NCBI GenBank assembly: GCA_015065455.1
Contig: SVQI01000004.1
Span: forward strand, 1 to 64,000
Direction: 5' to 3'
From: Oscillospiraceae bacterium
GTDB taxonomy: Bacteria; Bacillota; Clostridia; Oscillospirales; CAG-272
Length of the DNA stretch: 64,000 bases
In this document: positions 43,141 to 51,557 of the stretch, piece after piece
Layout of the letters: the number at the start of each line of letters is the position of its first letter
How positions within the stretch are numbered: the first letter of the stretch is position 1
Program-made: the position numbers and the translations under genes
Notes under the pieces: model-generated
Database searches by the model: none
Told to the model about the DNA's origin: nothing
Seen by the model: the letters and a program-made list of their open reading frames with translations, nothing else

Positions 43141-43845
43141 ATGGTATGTGAAAAGAATCCGTCGGTTAGAGTATTGGTATTGATTACCACAGATAAATTG
43201 GCAAAAAAAGCAGCAGATATATTTGATAACGCGCATATTCCGATACAATACGGCGCTATTGCGGAAGGTACGGCATCAAGCGAGATTTTGGATATGCTTG
43301 GACTTGGAAGTACAGAGAAAAGATTGTTTATAAGTATGCTTCCGAAGATGGTTGCCGACAATATGCTGAGAAAACTTCACAATGAGCTTGGAATGAATAA
43401 CGTAAACAGCGGTATAGCGTTTACTATAGCGATGACGGGGGCTAATAACCTGTTGTTGCGTTTAATAACCAAGATTTCTGAGAATGAAGAGGGAGAAGCA
43501 GAAATAGAAAATATCGGAAAGGGAGATGACGTAGAGATGGAAGAAAAAAAGAGCGTTCTTATTGCAGCTGTAATGAACAGAGGCTTTAGCAGTGATGTTA
43601 TGATTGCTGCGAGAGAAGCGGGCGCAAGAGGCGGAACGGTAGTTCATGCAAGACAGCTTATTAACGAGGAAACAGCAGGTTTCTGGGGTGTAAATATTAA
43701 CGAGGAGAAGGAAATACTCCTTATCATATCTGATATCGAAAACAAGGTTAATATAATGAAAGCCATCAGCGACCGTTTTGGTATGCAGAGTGAAGCTAAA
43801 GGAAATGTAATATCTCTGCCCATTGATTGCGTAATGGGATTATAA
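43141..43845 (+). CDS. Tandem PII-like regulatory protein linked to DUF1538
   Basis: The 234-residue protein appears to hold two PII-like domains, residues 8-110 and 135-230, joined by an acidic linker. The second half contains AREAGARGGTVVHARQL, close to the PII signature where the T-loop begins, and LIISDIENKVNIMKAI. PII proteins sense metabolites and bind transporters. It starts 3 bases after the DUF1538 gene, so it likely gates that protein. Confidence 0.8.
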   Translation: MVCEKNPSVRVLVLITTDKLAKKAADIFDNAHIPIQYGAIAEGTASSEILDMLGLGSTEKRLFISMLPKMVADNMLRKLHNELGMNNVNSGIAFTIAMTGANNLLLRLITKISENEEGEAEIENIGKGDDVEMEEKKSVLIAAVMNRGFSSDVMIAAREAGARGGTVVHARQLINEETAGFWGVNINEEKEILLIISDIENKVNIMKAISDRFGMQSEAKGNVISLPIDCVMGL

Positions 43846-43856
43846 AATACAGACAA

Positions 43857-43897
43857 ATAAACCGTCCTAAAATTTAGGGCGGTTTATTATATTTTTA
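43857..43897 (+). terminator. Intrinsic terminator
   Basis: AATAAACCGTCC and GGGCGGTTTATT form a stem with a T-rich tail after the PII-like gene. Confidence 0.8.
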
Positions 43898-44037
43898 AAA
43901 AGCTGTATGAAAAAAGTTTTTTGTTAAAAAAGGTTTGAAAAAACGCACATATGTGCTGCAAATAGTATCAGTGAAATAATGTATCATACACGAGTGGATA
44001 TTTGTTGTGTATTAGGGCACAAAAATAGGAAAAACTA

Positions 44038-44066
44038 TTGACGGATTGCTGTAATATGTATATAAT
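44038..44066 (+). promoter_or_regulatory. Upstream promoter of the pot operon (P1)
   Basis: TTGACG and TATAAT are separated by 17 bases. Use of it would give a leader of about 350 bases before potA. Confidence 0.65.
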
Positions 44067-44123
44067 AATATATTGTACACGAATAATAAAATATATAAAC
44101 GATTTTTGCATCTGTGCCAACAT

Positions 44124-44151
44124 TTTTGTCAAAAGCAAAGGTTTGACAAAA
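44124..44151 (+). promoter_or_regulatory. Perfect inverted repeat over the P2 -35 box
   Basis: TTTTGTCAAA and TTTGACAAAA are 10-base arms 8 bases apart. The right arm contains the TTGACA of promoter P2, as expected for a repressor operator. Confidence 0.5.
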
Positions 44152-44170
44152 TATATCATCGCCTTATAAA
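44143..44170 (+). promoter_or_regulatory. Downstream promoter of the pot operon (P2)
   Basis: TTGACA and TATAAA are separated by 16 bases, giving a leader of about 245 bases. Confidence 0.6.
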
Positions 44171-44176
44171 TGATGG

Positions 44177-44326
44177 GTAAATTTTATATTTACTTGAGGG
44201 TCAGATGTACATATCAGGGCAGTTCTTAACAAGAGCCGTGACTGACAAATGTGTCAGTTTGAGAAACCGAGTGCTGCAATTATGTTTAAGCTAAAATTGT
44301 TTTAGCGTATATATAGTTGTAACAAA
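44177..44326 (+). other. Structured upstream part of the pot leader
   Basis: No reading frame is convincing here. Hairpins are visible at 44222-44236 (GTTCTT/AAGAGC), 44241-44258 (ACTGACA/TGTCAGT) and 44290-44306 (GCTAAAA/TTTTAGC). The last lacks a T run, so it is not an ordinary terminator. Confidence 0.45.
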
Positions 44327-44411
44327 CTCTTTGCGGGGGCATCGGTTAGCCCGATATGGGGTTCGCGCAGAGCTTAACAGAAGCTGTACGCGGTCTTTAC
44401 CGCAAAGGGGG
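44327..44411 (+). ncRNA. Three-way-junction RNA covering the potA ribosome binding site
   Basis: A 10-base-pair closing stem (44327-44336 with 44400-44409) encloses two hairpins: 44341-44355 (ATCGG/CCGAT) and 44364-44392 (CGCG/CGCG with inner AGCTT/AAGCT). The 3' strand of the closing stem contains the Shine-Dalgarno AAAGGGGG of potA. Folding would block translation, so a ligand-, protein- or temperature-controlled switch is plausible. It did not match any riboswitch class I can recall. Confidence 0.55.
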
Positions 44412-44420
44412 ATGCAAAAA

Positions 44421-45542
44421 ATGAATTCTAAAAACATTATTGAACTTAAGAACATCACCGTAGAGTTTGATGGAGAAAAAGTGCTTGACGATTTGAACTT
44501 GTCAATAAAGGACAAGGAATTTGTTACGCTTTTGGGGCAGTCCGGTTGTGGAAAAACCACTACACTCAGGATAATTGCCGGATTTATCCAACCTCAGACG
44601 GGCGATGTTTTTTTTGACGGAAAGTCAGTAAAGGGAATACCGCCTTATCAGAGACCCGTCAACACCGTATTCCAGAGATACGCATTGTTTCCAAACTACA
44701 ACGTATATGACAATATTGCATTCGGATTGCGCGTAAGCAAGGTTCCCGAAAAGGAAATTGAACAGAGAGTAAAGGAAATGCTTGCACTTGTAAATCTTCA
44801 AGGGTTTGAAAAGAGAAGTGTAGCGAAATTATCAGGTGGACAGCAGCAGAGAGTTGCTATTGCAAGAGCTGTTGTAAATCAGCCGAAGGTGTTGTTGCTT
44901 GACGAACCGTTGGCAGCACTTGACTTAAAGCTTCGTAAGGATATGCAGAACGAACTTAAGAACATTCAGAGAAAGCTCGGCATAACCTTTATATATGTAA
45001 CACACGATCAGGAAGAAGCATTGTCTTTGTCCGATACTGTTGTTGTTATGCACGAGGGAAAAATACAGCAGATAGGAACACCTATTGATATATATAACGA
45101 ACCCGAAAATGCATTTGTTGCCGACTTTATAGGCGAGTCAAATATTATTGACGGCAATATGATAAGCGATTATAAGGTTTCGTTAGTTGGAAAGACTTTT
45201 GACTGCCTTGATAAAGGCTTTGAAGCGAACGAGCCTGTTGACGTTGTAATCAGACCAGAGGACGTGGATATTGTACCCGTTGAAAAGGGAATGCTTGTAG
45301 GAGAGGTTACGTCTGTACTTTTCCGCGGTGTTCATTTTGAGATAATTATTGACGTTGCAGGATTCAAGTGGATGATTCAGACGACTGACGAAAGTAAGGT
45401 CGGAGATACTGTTGGTCTCTATATTGAGCCCGACGCTATTCACGTAATGAAGAAGTCAAAATATTCCGGTAAATACGGAGATTACAGCTCATACAGTGAC
45501 GAAATGGATAAGATGAGTGAAATCGAAGAGGTAGACGAATGA
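44421..45542 (+). CDS. potA: Spermidine/putrescine ABC transporter ATP-binding protein
   Basis: The ATG at 44421 is chosen, with AAAGGGGG 9 bases upstream, giving 373 residues. Walker A is GQSGCGKTT (about residues 37-45), the signature LSGGQQQR (about 135) and Walker [12 protein letters not shown] (about 155), followed by the H-loop YVTHD and a C-terminal TOBE-like domain ([11 protein letters not shown]). It energises polyamine uptake with potB, potC and potD. Confidence 0.93.
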   Translation: MNSKNIIELKNITVEFDGEKVLDDLNLSIKDKEFVTLLGQSGCGKTTTLRIIAGFIQPQTGDVFFDGKSVKGIPPYQRPVNTVFQRYALFPNYNVYDNIAFGLRVSKVPEKEIEQRVKEMLALVNLQGFEKRSVAKLSGGQQQRVAIARAVVNQPKVLLLDEPLAALDLKLRKDMQNELKNIQRKLGITFIYVTHDQEEALSLSDTVVVMHEGKIQQIGTPIDIYNEPENAFVADFIGESNIIDGNMISDYKVSLVGKTFDCLDKGFEANEPVDVVIRPEDVDIVPVEKGMLVGEVTSVLFRGVHFEIIIDVAGFKWMIQTTDESKVGDTVGLYIEPDAIHVMKKSKYSGKYGDYSSYSDEMDKMSEIEEVDE

Positions 45543-46360
45543 ACAAGAAAAGACTTGGTTCAATTGCTTTGAATTCACCGTATACAGTGTGGTCGGTAAT
45601 ATTTATCGTTGTTCCGCTTTTTATAGTTGCATACTATGCCTTTACCGATAAGAGCGGCGCTTTTACTATTGATAATATAGTACAGCTGAAAGAGTATAAA
45701 GAGATATTCGGAATATCTATTTTGTATTCGGTGATAGCAACTTTGATTACGTTATTGATAAGCTATCCTTTTGCTTATTTTTTGAGCAGACAGAGTGAAA
45801 TGTCAAGAAGACTTCAGATGATGCTTGTAATGCTTCCTATGTGGATGAATCTTCTTATAAGAACGTATTCGTGGATGAATATTCTTGAAAGAAACGGACT
45901 TATAAATAATTTCCTTGGGATGTTTGGCATAGAACCCATAAAGATGATAGGTACTCCGGGAGCCGTAATCTTCGGTATGGTGTATAATTATCTTCCATAT
46001 ATGATATTGCCGATATATACGGTAATGTCAAAGATAGAGCCCTCGTTGCTTGAAGCGGCAGAGGACCTGGGTTGCAACGGATTCAATAAGCTCAGAAGAG
46101 TTATAATGCCTCTCAGCTTACCCGGTGTTGTATCGGGAATAACAATGGTGTTCGTTCCGTCGGTCAGTACGTTTTACATCAGTCAGAAGCTCGGTGACGG
46201 AAAGATAACTCTTGTGGGTGATGCAATAGAAAGACAGATGCAGACGTCATATAACTATAACCTCGGCGCATCTATATCACTCGTTTTGATGGTGATGATT
46301 TTGATCAGTGTTGCTGTGATGAACAGATTTTCTGATGAAGATGGAGGTATGGTTGTATGA
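45539..46360 (+). CDS. potB: Spermidine/putrescine ABC transporter permease
   Basis: The 273-residue protein has six transmembrane segments. The inner-membrane permease loop [27 protein letters not shown] (EAA motif, around residues 163-189) contacts Pot[13 protein letters not shown] with ILERNG resembles PotB and PotH proteins. It overlaps potA and potC by four bases on each side, so the operon is translationally coupled. Confidence 0.92.
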   Translation: MNKKRLGSIALNSPYTVWSVIFIVVPLFIVAYYAFTDKSGAFTIDNIVQLKEYKEIFGISILYSVIATLITLLISYPFAYFLSRQSEMSRRLQMMLVMLPMWMNLLIRTYSWMNILERNGLINNFLGMFGIEPIKMIGTPGAVIFGMVYNYLPYMILPIYTVMSKIEPSLLEAAEDLGCNGFNKLRRVIMPLSLPGVVSGITMVFVPSVSTFYISQKLGDGKITLVGDAIERQMQTSYNYNLGASISLVLMVMILISVAVMNRFSDEDGGMVV

Positions 46361-47166
46361 AAACGTTTGGAAAGATATTCAATTTCTGCGTTTATTTTCT
46401 GCTGTACGCGCCTCTGTTGATAATGGTGTTTTTTAGTTTTAACGAATCTAAGAGCACGTCTGTGTTTACAGGTTTTTCGTTAAAATGGTATAACGAGCTT
46501 TTTTCAAAGAGCGACATAATGGAAGCTTTGAGGAATACTATCGTGTTAGCGGTAGCATCAGCTTTTATAGCTACGATACTCGGTACCGTTGCGGCAGTTG
46601 GATTATACAAGATGAGGAATAAGTATTTGTATAATACAATGAATACCGTAACCAATATACCTATGATGAATCCCGATATCGTAACGGGCGTATCTTTAAT
46701 GCTTTTGTTCGTATTTGCGGGCAAACTGCTCGGATTAAGCGAGTATCTGAACTTTTTTACACTTTTGATATCACATATAACGTTTAATATACCGTACGTT
46801 ATATTGAACGTATTACCCAAACTTCGTCAGACCGACGAGCATTTGTACGAGGCTGCGATGGATTTGGGATGTACTCCTATAAGAGCGTTCTTTAAGGTTG
46901 TAATGCCTGCGATAATGCCGGGTGTTATTTCGGGAGCGCTTATGTCGTTTACGTTGTCGCTTGACGATTTCGTAATAAGCTATTATACGACGGGAGCTGA
47001 TTTTCAGACGTTGCCGCTCAAGATTTTTGCGATGACAAAGAAAACGGTAAAACCCGATATGTACGCGCTTTCCACACTTATATTTGTTACTATTCTTGTA
47101 TTGCTTATAGTAATAAATATTGTTCAGGAGAGATCGGAGAGAAAGTTAAAAGGTGATAATAAATGA
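46357..47166 (+). CDS. potC: Spermidine/putrescine ABC transporter permease
   Basis: The 269-residue protein has six transmembrane segments and the EAA motif YEAAMDLGCTPIRAFFKVVMPAIMPG (about residues 165-190). An N-terminal FFSFNESKSTSVFTGFSLKWY block and a SLDDFVISYYTTG loop are typical of PotC and PotI. Four-base overlaps link it to potB and potD. Confidence 0.92.
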   Translation: MKTFGKIFNFCVYFLLYAPLLIMVFFSFNESKSTSVFTGFSLKWYNELFSKSDIMEALRNTIVLAVASAFIATILGTVAAVGLYKMRNKYLYNTMNTVTNIPMMNPDIVTGVSLMLLFVFAGKLLGLSEYLNFFTLLISHITFNIPYVILNVLPKLRQTDEHLYEAAMDLGCTPIRAFFKVVMPAIMPGVISGALMSFTLSLDDFVISYYTTGADFQTLPLKIFAMTKKTVKPDMYALSTLIFVTILVLLIVINIVQERSERKLKGDNK

Positions 47167-48275
47167 AGAAAATTACAGCACTGCTTCTTGCGGTTGTTAT
47201 GATGGTTTCTATGTCTTGTCTTGCTTCATGCGGAAAGACCAACGATACAGTAAAGAACCTTGAGGGAACGTATAGCCGTGAATATGAGGGCACGACTCTT
47301 AACGTGTTCAACTGGGGTGAATATATATCAGACGGAAGCGAAGGCTCGCTTGACGTTAATAAGGCTTTTGAAAAGATTACGGGAATAAAGGTTAATTACA
47401 GTCTTTATGAAAGCAACGAGGCAATGTATGCCAAGATGAAGAGCGAAGCCGTTTCATACGATATAGTTATTCCTTCGGATTATATGATCGAAAGACTTAA
47501 GAACGAAGATATGCTTCAGAAGATTGATAACACAAAGCTTTCAAACTACAAGTATATCGACGAAGAATATAAGGGCTTATATTTTGACGAAAATAATGAA
47601 TATTCCGTTCCTTACAGCGTAGGTATGGTAGGTCTTATTTATAATACGACTATGGTAAAAGAAGCGCCTACAAGCTGGAACGTAATGTGGGATAAGAAAT
47701 ATAAAGAAAATATTCTTACTTTCAACAATCCCAGAGATGCTTTTGCGATATCTCAGTTTTTATTAGGAATTGATTTGAATACTACCGACAAGGCTGAATG
47801 GGATAAGGCTGCTGCAAAGCTGAAAGAACAGAATTCTGTTTTGCAGGGAAGAGTAATGGACCAGGTGTTTAATAAGATGGAAGGCGGAAATGCCGCTATC
47901 GCACCTTATTATGCAGGTGACTTTTTAACGATGCAGAGCAACAATGAAGATCTTGCATTTGTATATCCCAAAGAGGGAACGAATATTTTCGTAGATTCTA
48001 TTTGTATTCCGAAAAATGCCAAGAATTATGAAGCAGCTATGATGTATATAAACTTTATGCTTGAGCCTGAGGTAGCGCTTGCAAATGCTGAGTATATTTG
48101 CTATGCATCGCCTAATACAGCTGTTGTTAATAACGAAGATTATTCTTTAAAGGATAATGAGATTCTTTATCCGGCTGAAGATAAGAAACCCAAGACACAG
48201 TATTTCCACGATCTTCCCTCTGAAATCCGCGGCTATTATGAAAAGCTTTGGGAAGAAATATTGATTGAATCATAA
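47163..48275 (+). CDS. potD: Spermidine/putrescine-binding lipoprotein
   Basis: The 370-residue lipoprotein has lipobox LASC (Cys23), then the mature binding protein with LNVFNWGEYISDGS (about residue 43), YDIVIPSDYMIERL (about 99) and VPYSVGMVGLIYNT (about 140), the PotD/PotF pattern. It binds polyamine outside the membrane. It is last in the operon, as is usual in Firmicutes, and a terminator follows. Confidence 0.93.
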   Translation: MKKITALLLAVVMMVSMSCLASCGKTNDTVKNLEGTYSREYEGTTLNVFNWGEYISDGSEGSLDVNKAFEKITGIKVNYSLYESNEAMYAKMKSEAVSYDIVIPSDYMIERLKNEDMLQKIDNTKLSNYKYIDEEYKGLYFDENNEYSVPYSVGMVGLIYNTTMVKEAPTSWNVMWDKKYKENILTFNNPRDAFAISQFLLGIDLNTTDKAEWDKAAAKLKEQNSVLQGRVMDQVFNKMEGGNAAIAPYYAGDFLTMQSNNEDLAFVYPKEGTNIFVDSICIPKNAKNYEAAMMYINFMLEPEVALANAEYICYASPNTAVVNNEDYSLKDNEILYPAEDKKPKTQYFHDLPSEIRGYYEKLWEEILIES

Positions 48276-48284
48276 TTATAAGAT

Positions 48285-48316
48285 AAAAAAGAACTTCTGT
48301 AAGGAAGTTCTTTTTT
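48285..48316 (+). terminator. Intrinsic terminator of the pot operon
   Basis: AAAAAAGAACTTC and GAAGTTCTTTTTT pair around a short loop, with a T tail. Confidence 0.85.
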
Positions 48317-48348
48317 AGTGCAATTGTCCCCTGTTTTGCTGAGGTCTG

Positions 48349-48377
48349 TCATATTTGATAAGCCTATAGCATAGATA
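48349..48377 (+). promoter_or_regulatory. Candidate sigma-E promoter of spoIVA
   Basis: TCATATT, 14 bases, then CATAGATA fits the sigma-E consensus. spoIVA is sigma-E dependent in Bacillus subtilis, which supports the call. Confidence 0.55.
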
Positions 48378-48413
48378 TTACCAAAAGAAAAAATCTGAAA
48401 GTGGGACAAAAAT

Positions 48414-49892
48414 ATGACAGATACGAGTATTTACAATGATATTGCGACTAGAACGGGCGGCGATATATATATAGGTGTGGTAGGACCTGTCAGAACGGGG
48501 AAATCCACATTTATAAGAAGATTTATGGAAACGGCAGTTTTGCCAAATATAAAAGAAGAATATGAAGCCGAGAGGGCGAGAGACGAGATGCCTCAAAGCG
48601 CGGCGGGCAAGACAGTTATGACGACAGAACCCAAATTTGTACCCGACGAGGCTGTATTAGTCAACGTAGGTAACAATGCAACTATGAAGGTTAAGATGGT
48701 TGATTGTGTTGGATATATAGTCCCCGAGGCGTTGGGGCATATAGAAAACGGAAGTCCCAGAATGGTGATGACCCCTTGGAGTGAAGAGCCTATGCCATTT
48801 GGTGAGGCGGCAGAGATAGGTACAAGAAAGGTAATTAACGACCATTCGACAATCGGTGTGTTGGTAACGACAGACGGCACGGTTGGAGAAATCGGGCGTA
48901 ATTCGTATATTGAAGCAGAGGAAAGGGTCGCAGAGGAACTGCACAGAATAAATAAGCCGTTTGTGATTGTATTAAACTCTGCAAATCCCGATTCAGCCGA
49001 GAGTGAGGCTTTGGCTTATGAGCTTGAGGAAAAGTATAAAGCTCCCGTTGCTTTGGTGAATTGTCTTGAGTTAAATAAAGCTGATATTGAAGGTATACTT
49101 GAGATGGTATTGCTTGAGTTTCCCGTAAGAGAAATTAACGTAAAACTGCCAACGTGGGTATATGCGCTTGATGATGACCACAGAATACGAAAGAGTCTGA
49201 CGGACAGCGTTCTCGAATGTGCAAACGGAATATATAAGGCGGGAGATATACAAACCGCTTTTGAACCGTTAAAAGAAAATGAATATATAGCGTCTGTTAA
49301 TCTGAGTGGAGTCGATTTGGGAAAGGGAAGCGCTTCTGTGATATCCGAGCTTAAGGATGACCTTTTCTACAAGACGGTAGGGGAGATGACTGAACTTGAG
49401 ATAGAAAATGAAGAACAGTTGATTTCACAGATGATAGAATTGTCGAGGGTTAAGAAAGAGTATGAAAAGGTAGAACAGGCACTGATCGACGTTGAGGAAA
49501 AGGGGTACGGAATTGTAACTCCAAGACTTGAAGACCTGAAGCTTGAAGAACCCGAAATGACAAAACATCAAGGCTCGTACGGAGTTAAACTCAAGGCATC
49601 AGCTCCGTCGGTGCATATGATAAAGGCTACTATACAAACTGAATTGAACCCAATAGTAGGAACAGAACAGCAATCAGAAGAACTTGTAAAATTTATGCTC
49701 CGTGAGTTTGAGGAAGACCCAAAGAAAATTTGGGAGTCAAATATGTTCGGAACAAGTTTATATGAATTGATAAATGAGGGACTTAACAGTAAACTTGCAC
49801 AGATACCGCACGAGGCAAGACTAAAGTTTGGCGATACTTTGCAGAAGCTTATAAACGAAGGCTCGGGTGGTTTAATCTGTATAATTCTGTAA
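48414..49892 (+). CDS. spoIVA: Stage IV sporulation protein A
   Basis: The 492-residue protein is the ATPase that polymerises around the forespore to form the coat base. The P-loop GPVRTGKSTF lies at residues 25-34, followed by SAAGKTVMTTEPKFVPDEA, a DCVGY Walker B-like motif and the NDHSTIGVLVTTDGT segment. The C-terminal helical part ends GSGGLICIIL, similar to the membrane-anchoring tail known for SpoIVA. The gene identifies the host as a spore former. Confidence 0.95.
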   Translation: MTDTSIYNDIATRTGGDIYIGVVGPVRTGKSTFIRRFMETAVLPNIKEEYEAERARDEMPQSAAGKTVMTTEPKFVPDEAVLVNVGNNATMKVKMVDCVGYIVPEALGHIENGSPRMVMTPWSEEPMPFGEAAEIGTRKVINDHSTIGVLVTTDGTVGEIGRNSYIEAEERVAEELHRINKPFVIVLNSANPDSAESEALAYELEEKYKAPVALVNCLELNKADIEGILEMVLLEFPVREINVKLPTWVYALDDDHRIRKSLTDSVLECANGIYKAGDIQTAFEPLKENEYIASVNLSGVDLGKGSASVISELKDDLFYKTVGEMTELEIENEEQLISQMIELSRVKKEYEKVEQALIDVEEKGYGIVTPRLEDLKLEEPEMTKHQGSYGVKLKASAPSVHMIKATIQTELNPIVGTEQQSEELVKFMLREFEEDPKKIWESNMFGTSLYELINEGLNSKLAQIPHEARLKFGDTLQKLINEGSGGLICIIL

Positions 49893-49919
49893 ATATAAAG
49901 GGTATATCTCGGAGGGGTT

Positions 49920-50216
49920 ATGTTTGAACGCTGTTGTATTGCTGATTTAAGAAATAAAGAAGTGATAAACATATGCGACGGCAGACGGCTTGGTTGTGTT
50001 ATAGACGTTGAATTTAACGTTTGTGACGGAAAGATATTGTCACTTATTGTTCCCGGCGATAACAAGGTAAGCTTATTCGGCAAGAGCGACGGAATGAACA
50101 TTCCTTGGTGTAAGATAGATAAGATAGGTGACGATATAATATTGGTTAACGTTGGTGAACTTCCGTTTGGCGACGCCAATTGCTGTGATAACAACAAAAA
50201 GAAAAAGTATTATTAA
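49920..50216 (+). CDS. YlmC/YmxH-family PRC-barrel protein
   Basis: The 98-residue protein begins CCIADLRNKEVINICDGRRLGCVIDVEF, the pattern of the PRC-barrel YlmC/YmxH family associated with sporulation in Firmicutes. It ends with a Cys-Cys and Lys-rich tail (NCCDNNKKKKYY). GGAGGGG lies before the ATG. The function of the family is poorly known. Position just after spoIVA supports a sporulation link. Confidence 0.85.
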   Translation: MFERCCIADLRNKEVINICDGRRLGCVIDVEFNVCDGKILSLIVPGDNKVSLFGKSDGMNIPWCKIDKIGDDIILVNVGELPFGDANCCDNNKKKKYY

Positions 50217-50325
50217 AAAAAGTGGTATACAACATAGGTTATTAATGTTAATACTTTTTTGACGATTCAATATTTTTAGATTTATATACTTGTCTGCCCG
50301 TTGTTATTAGAAGTTTTGAGGGAGT

Positions 50326-50382
50326 CAAGAGGGTGTCTTTTTCAAAAACGCCCTCTTGTCGTGGGTTCGGGAGTGAAACTCC
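50326..50382 (+). other. Two hairpins between ylmC-like and rluA-like genes
   Basis: CAAGAGGG (50326-50333) pairs with CCCTCTTG (50351-50358), and GGAGT with ACTCC at 50370-50382. No gene is seen here. It could be a terminator region or a small RNA; a TTATTTTT-type tail is lacking. Confidence 0.35.
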
Positions 50383-50400
50383 TGACATAATGTGCTTCAT

Positions 50401-50442
50401 TCAACTAAAAAAGAGCTGTTTTAACAGCTCTTTTTTAGTTGA
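50401..50442 (-). terminator. Intrinsic terminator of the rluA-like gene
   Basis: A perfect 20-base-pair palindrome with a TT centre and AAAAAA/TTTTTT inside its arms spans the stop codon of the minus-strand gene. Confidence 0.8.
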
Positions 50443-51391
50443 ATTCTTTGAGAAAATATATATTATTCTTTTTTACTTCAAACGATTTGCCTTTGAGATA
50501 GGAAAGAATTCCCGATTCCGTTGTGAAATCAAAAGCAATTTTATAAGAATAGAGTGCTTGGGATTTATATCCCGATTTTCTGTCGTCTTTGTTGATTCCG
50601 TACTTGCCGTCTCCAAGAAGAGGGTGGCCGATGTAAGAAAATTGCGCTCTGATTTGATGTGTACGACCTGTCATAAGTTCGGCTTCTACAAGGGATAAAT
50701 TGTTTTTTTCTTCAATAACCCTGTATTTTGTTTCAGCGGTTTTAGATCCTTTTACTTGTTTTTCGTATACTTTTACAGTGTTTGTATTTTCGTCTTTAAG
50801 AATAAAGTTTTTTAAGATACCCGTAGGTTTGCTAAGTCTTCCGTGGACAGCGAGAAGATATTTTTTGGTAATTTCTCTGTCTTTGATTTTTTGATTTAAA
50901 ATACGTAAAGTTTCCGCATTCTTTGCCGCAATAACGATTCCACCGGTATTTCTGTCTATTCTGTTACACAGAGCAGGTGCAAAGGAGTATTCGTTTTCGG
51001 GATCGTACTCTCCTTTGTGGTAAAGATATGATTTTATATGATTTATAAGCGTATTCGTATCTTCTTTTGAGTCGGAATGAACGATAAGTCCCGAGCGCTT
51101 ATCTGCAAGCAGTATGTTTTTATCCTCATAGACTACGTCAAGGTTTGCTTTTAGCTGTGTAAACGGTTCTTTGACAGAGGCTTTTTCAAAAAATTCTTCG
51201 GCAATAAAAAGTTCAACTGTATCGCCGTTTTGCAATATATATTTAGGCTCGGTTCTCTTGCGGTTAACTTTTATTTTTTTAGTTCTTATCTGCTTATACA
51301 TAAGGGACGTGGGGAGAGTTTTAAGCGTTTTATTTAAAAATTTATCCAGTCTCTGTCCCGCGTCGTTTTCTTTTATTATAAGTGTCCGCAT
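50435..51391 (-). CDS. RluA-family pseudouridine synthase
   Basis: The 318-residue enzyme has an N-terminal S4 RNA-binding domain (QRLDKFLNKTLKTLP...GDTVELF) and a catalytic domain with NRIDRNTGGIVIAAK (about residue 167), where the Asp is the nucleophile of the family, and RTHQIRAQFSYIGHPLLGD near residue 246. It changes uridine to pseudouridine in rRNA or tRNA. The target position is not clear. Confidence 0.9.
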   Translation of the reverse strand: MRTLIIKENDAGQRLDKFLNKTLKTLPTSLMYKQIRTKKIKVNRKRTEPKYILQNGDTVELFIAEEFFEKASVKEPFTQLKANLDVVYEDKNILLADKRSGLIVHSDSKEDTNTLINHIKSYLYHKGEYDPENEYSFAPALCNRIDRNTGGIVIAAKNAETLRILNQKIKDREITKKYLLAVHGRLSKPTGILKNFILKDENTNTVKVYEKQVKGSKTAETKYRVIEEKNNLSLVEAELMTGRTHQIRAQFSYIGHPLLGDGKYGINKDDRKSGYKSQALYSYKIAFDFTTESGILSYLKGKSFEVKKNNIYFLKEFN

Positions 51392-51499
51392 TTTTCGGTT
51401 TCCTTCTTTGTTTTTTTATGAGAATATCAAGTTAATTATACATATTATGAGGAAAAATTGCAAGAAAAAAATAAATATAAAAAAATTTGCAGATATCTG

Positions 51500-51528
51500 T
51501 TTACAGAAGCAAGAAAAAATGTTAAAAT
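51500..51528 (+). promoter_or_regulatory. Sigma-A promoter of mtaB-purL
   Basis: TTTACA and TAAAAT are separated by 17 bases, 30 bases before the mtaB start. Confidence 0.65.
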
Positions 51529-51557
51529 ATATTGATTAAGTATATGCGGAGATAATA

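Noticed and set aside
44222-44280. SAM-I (S-box) riboswitch in the pot leader
   Set aside because: CTTAACAAGAG recalls the S-box kink-turn, but the following conserved blocks are absent and the hairpins do not fit.
44331-44420. Longer potA start at a TTG at 44331
   Set aside because: It would translate through the structured leader; the ATG at 44421 has a proper ribosome binding site and gives the normal PotA N-terminus.
50333-50698. Plus-strand frame of 121 residues
   Set aside because: It is mostly antisense to the rluA-like gene and covers its terminator, with no ribosome binding site.
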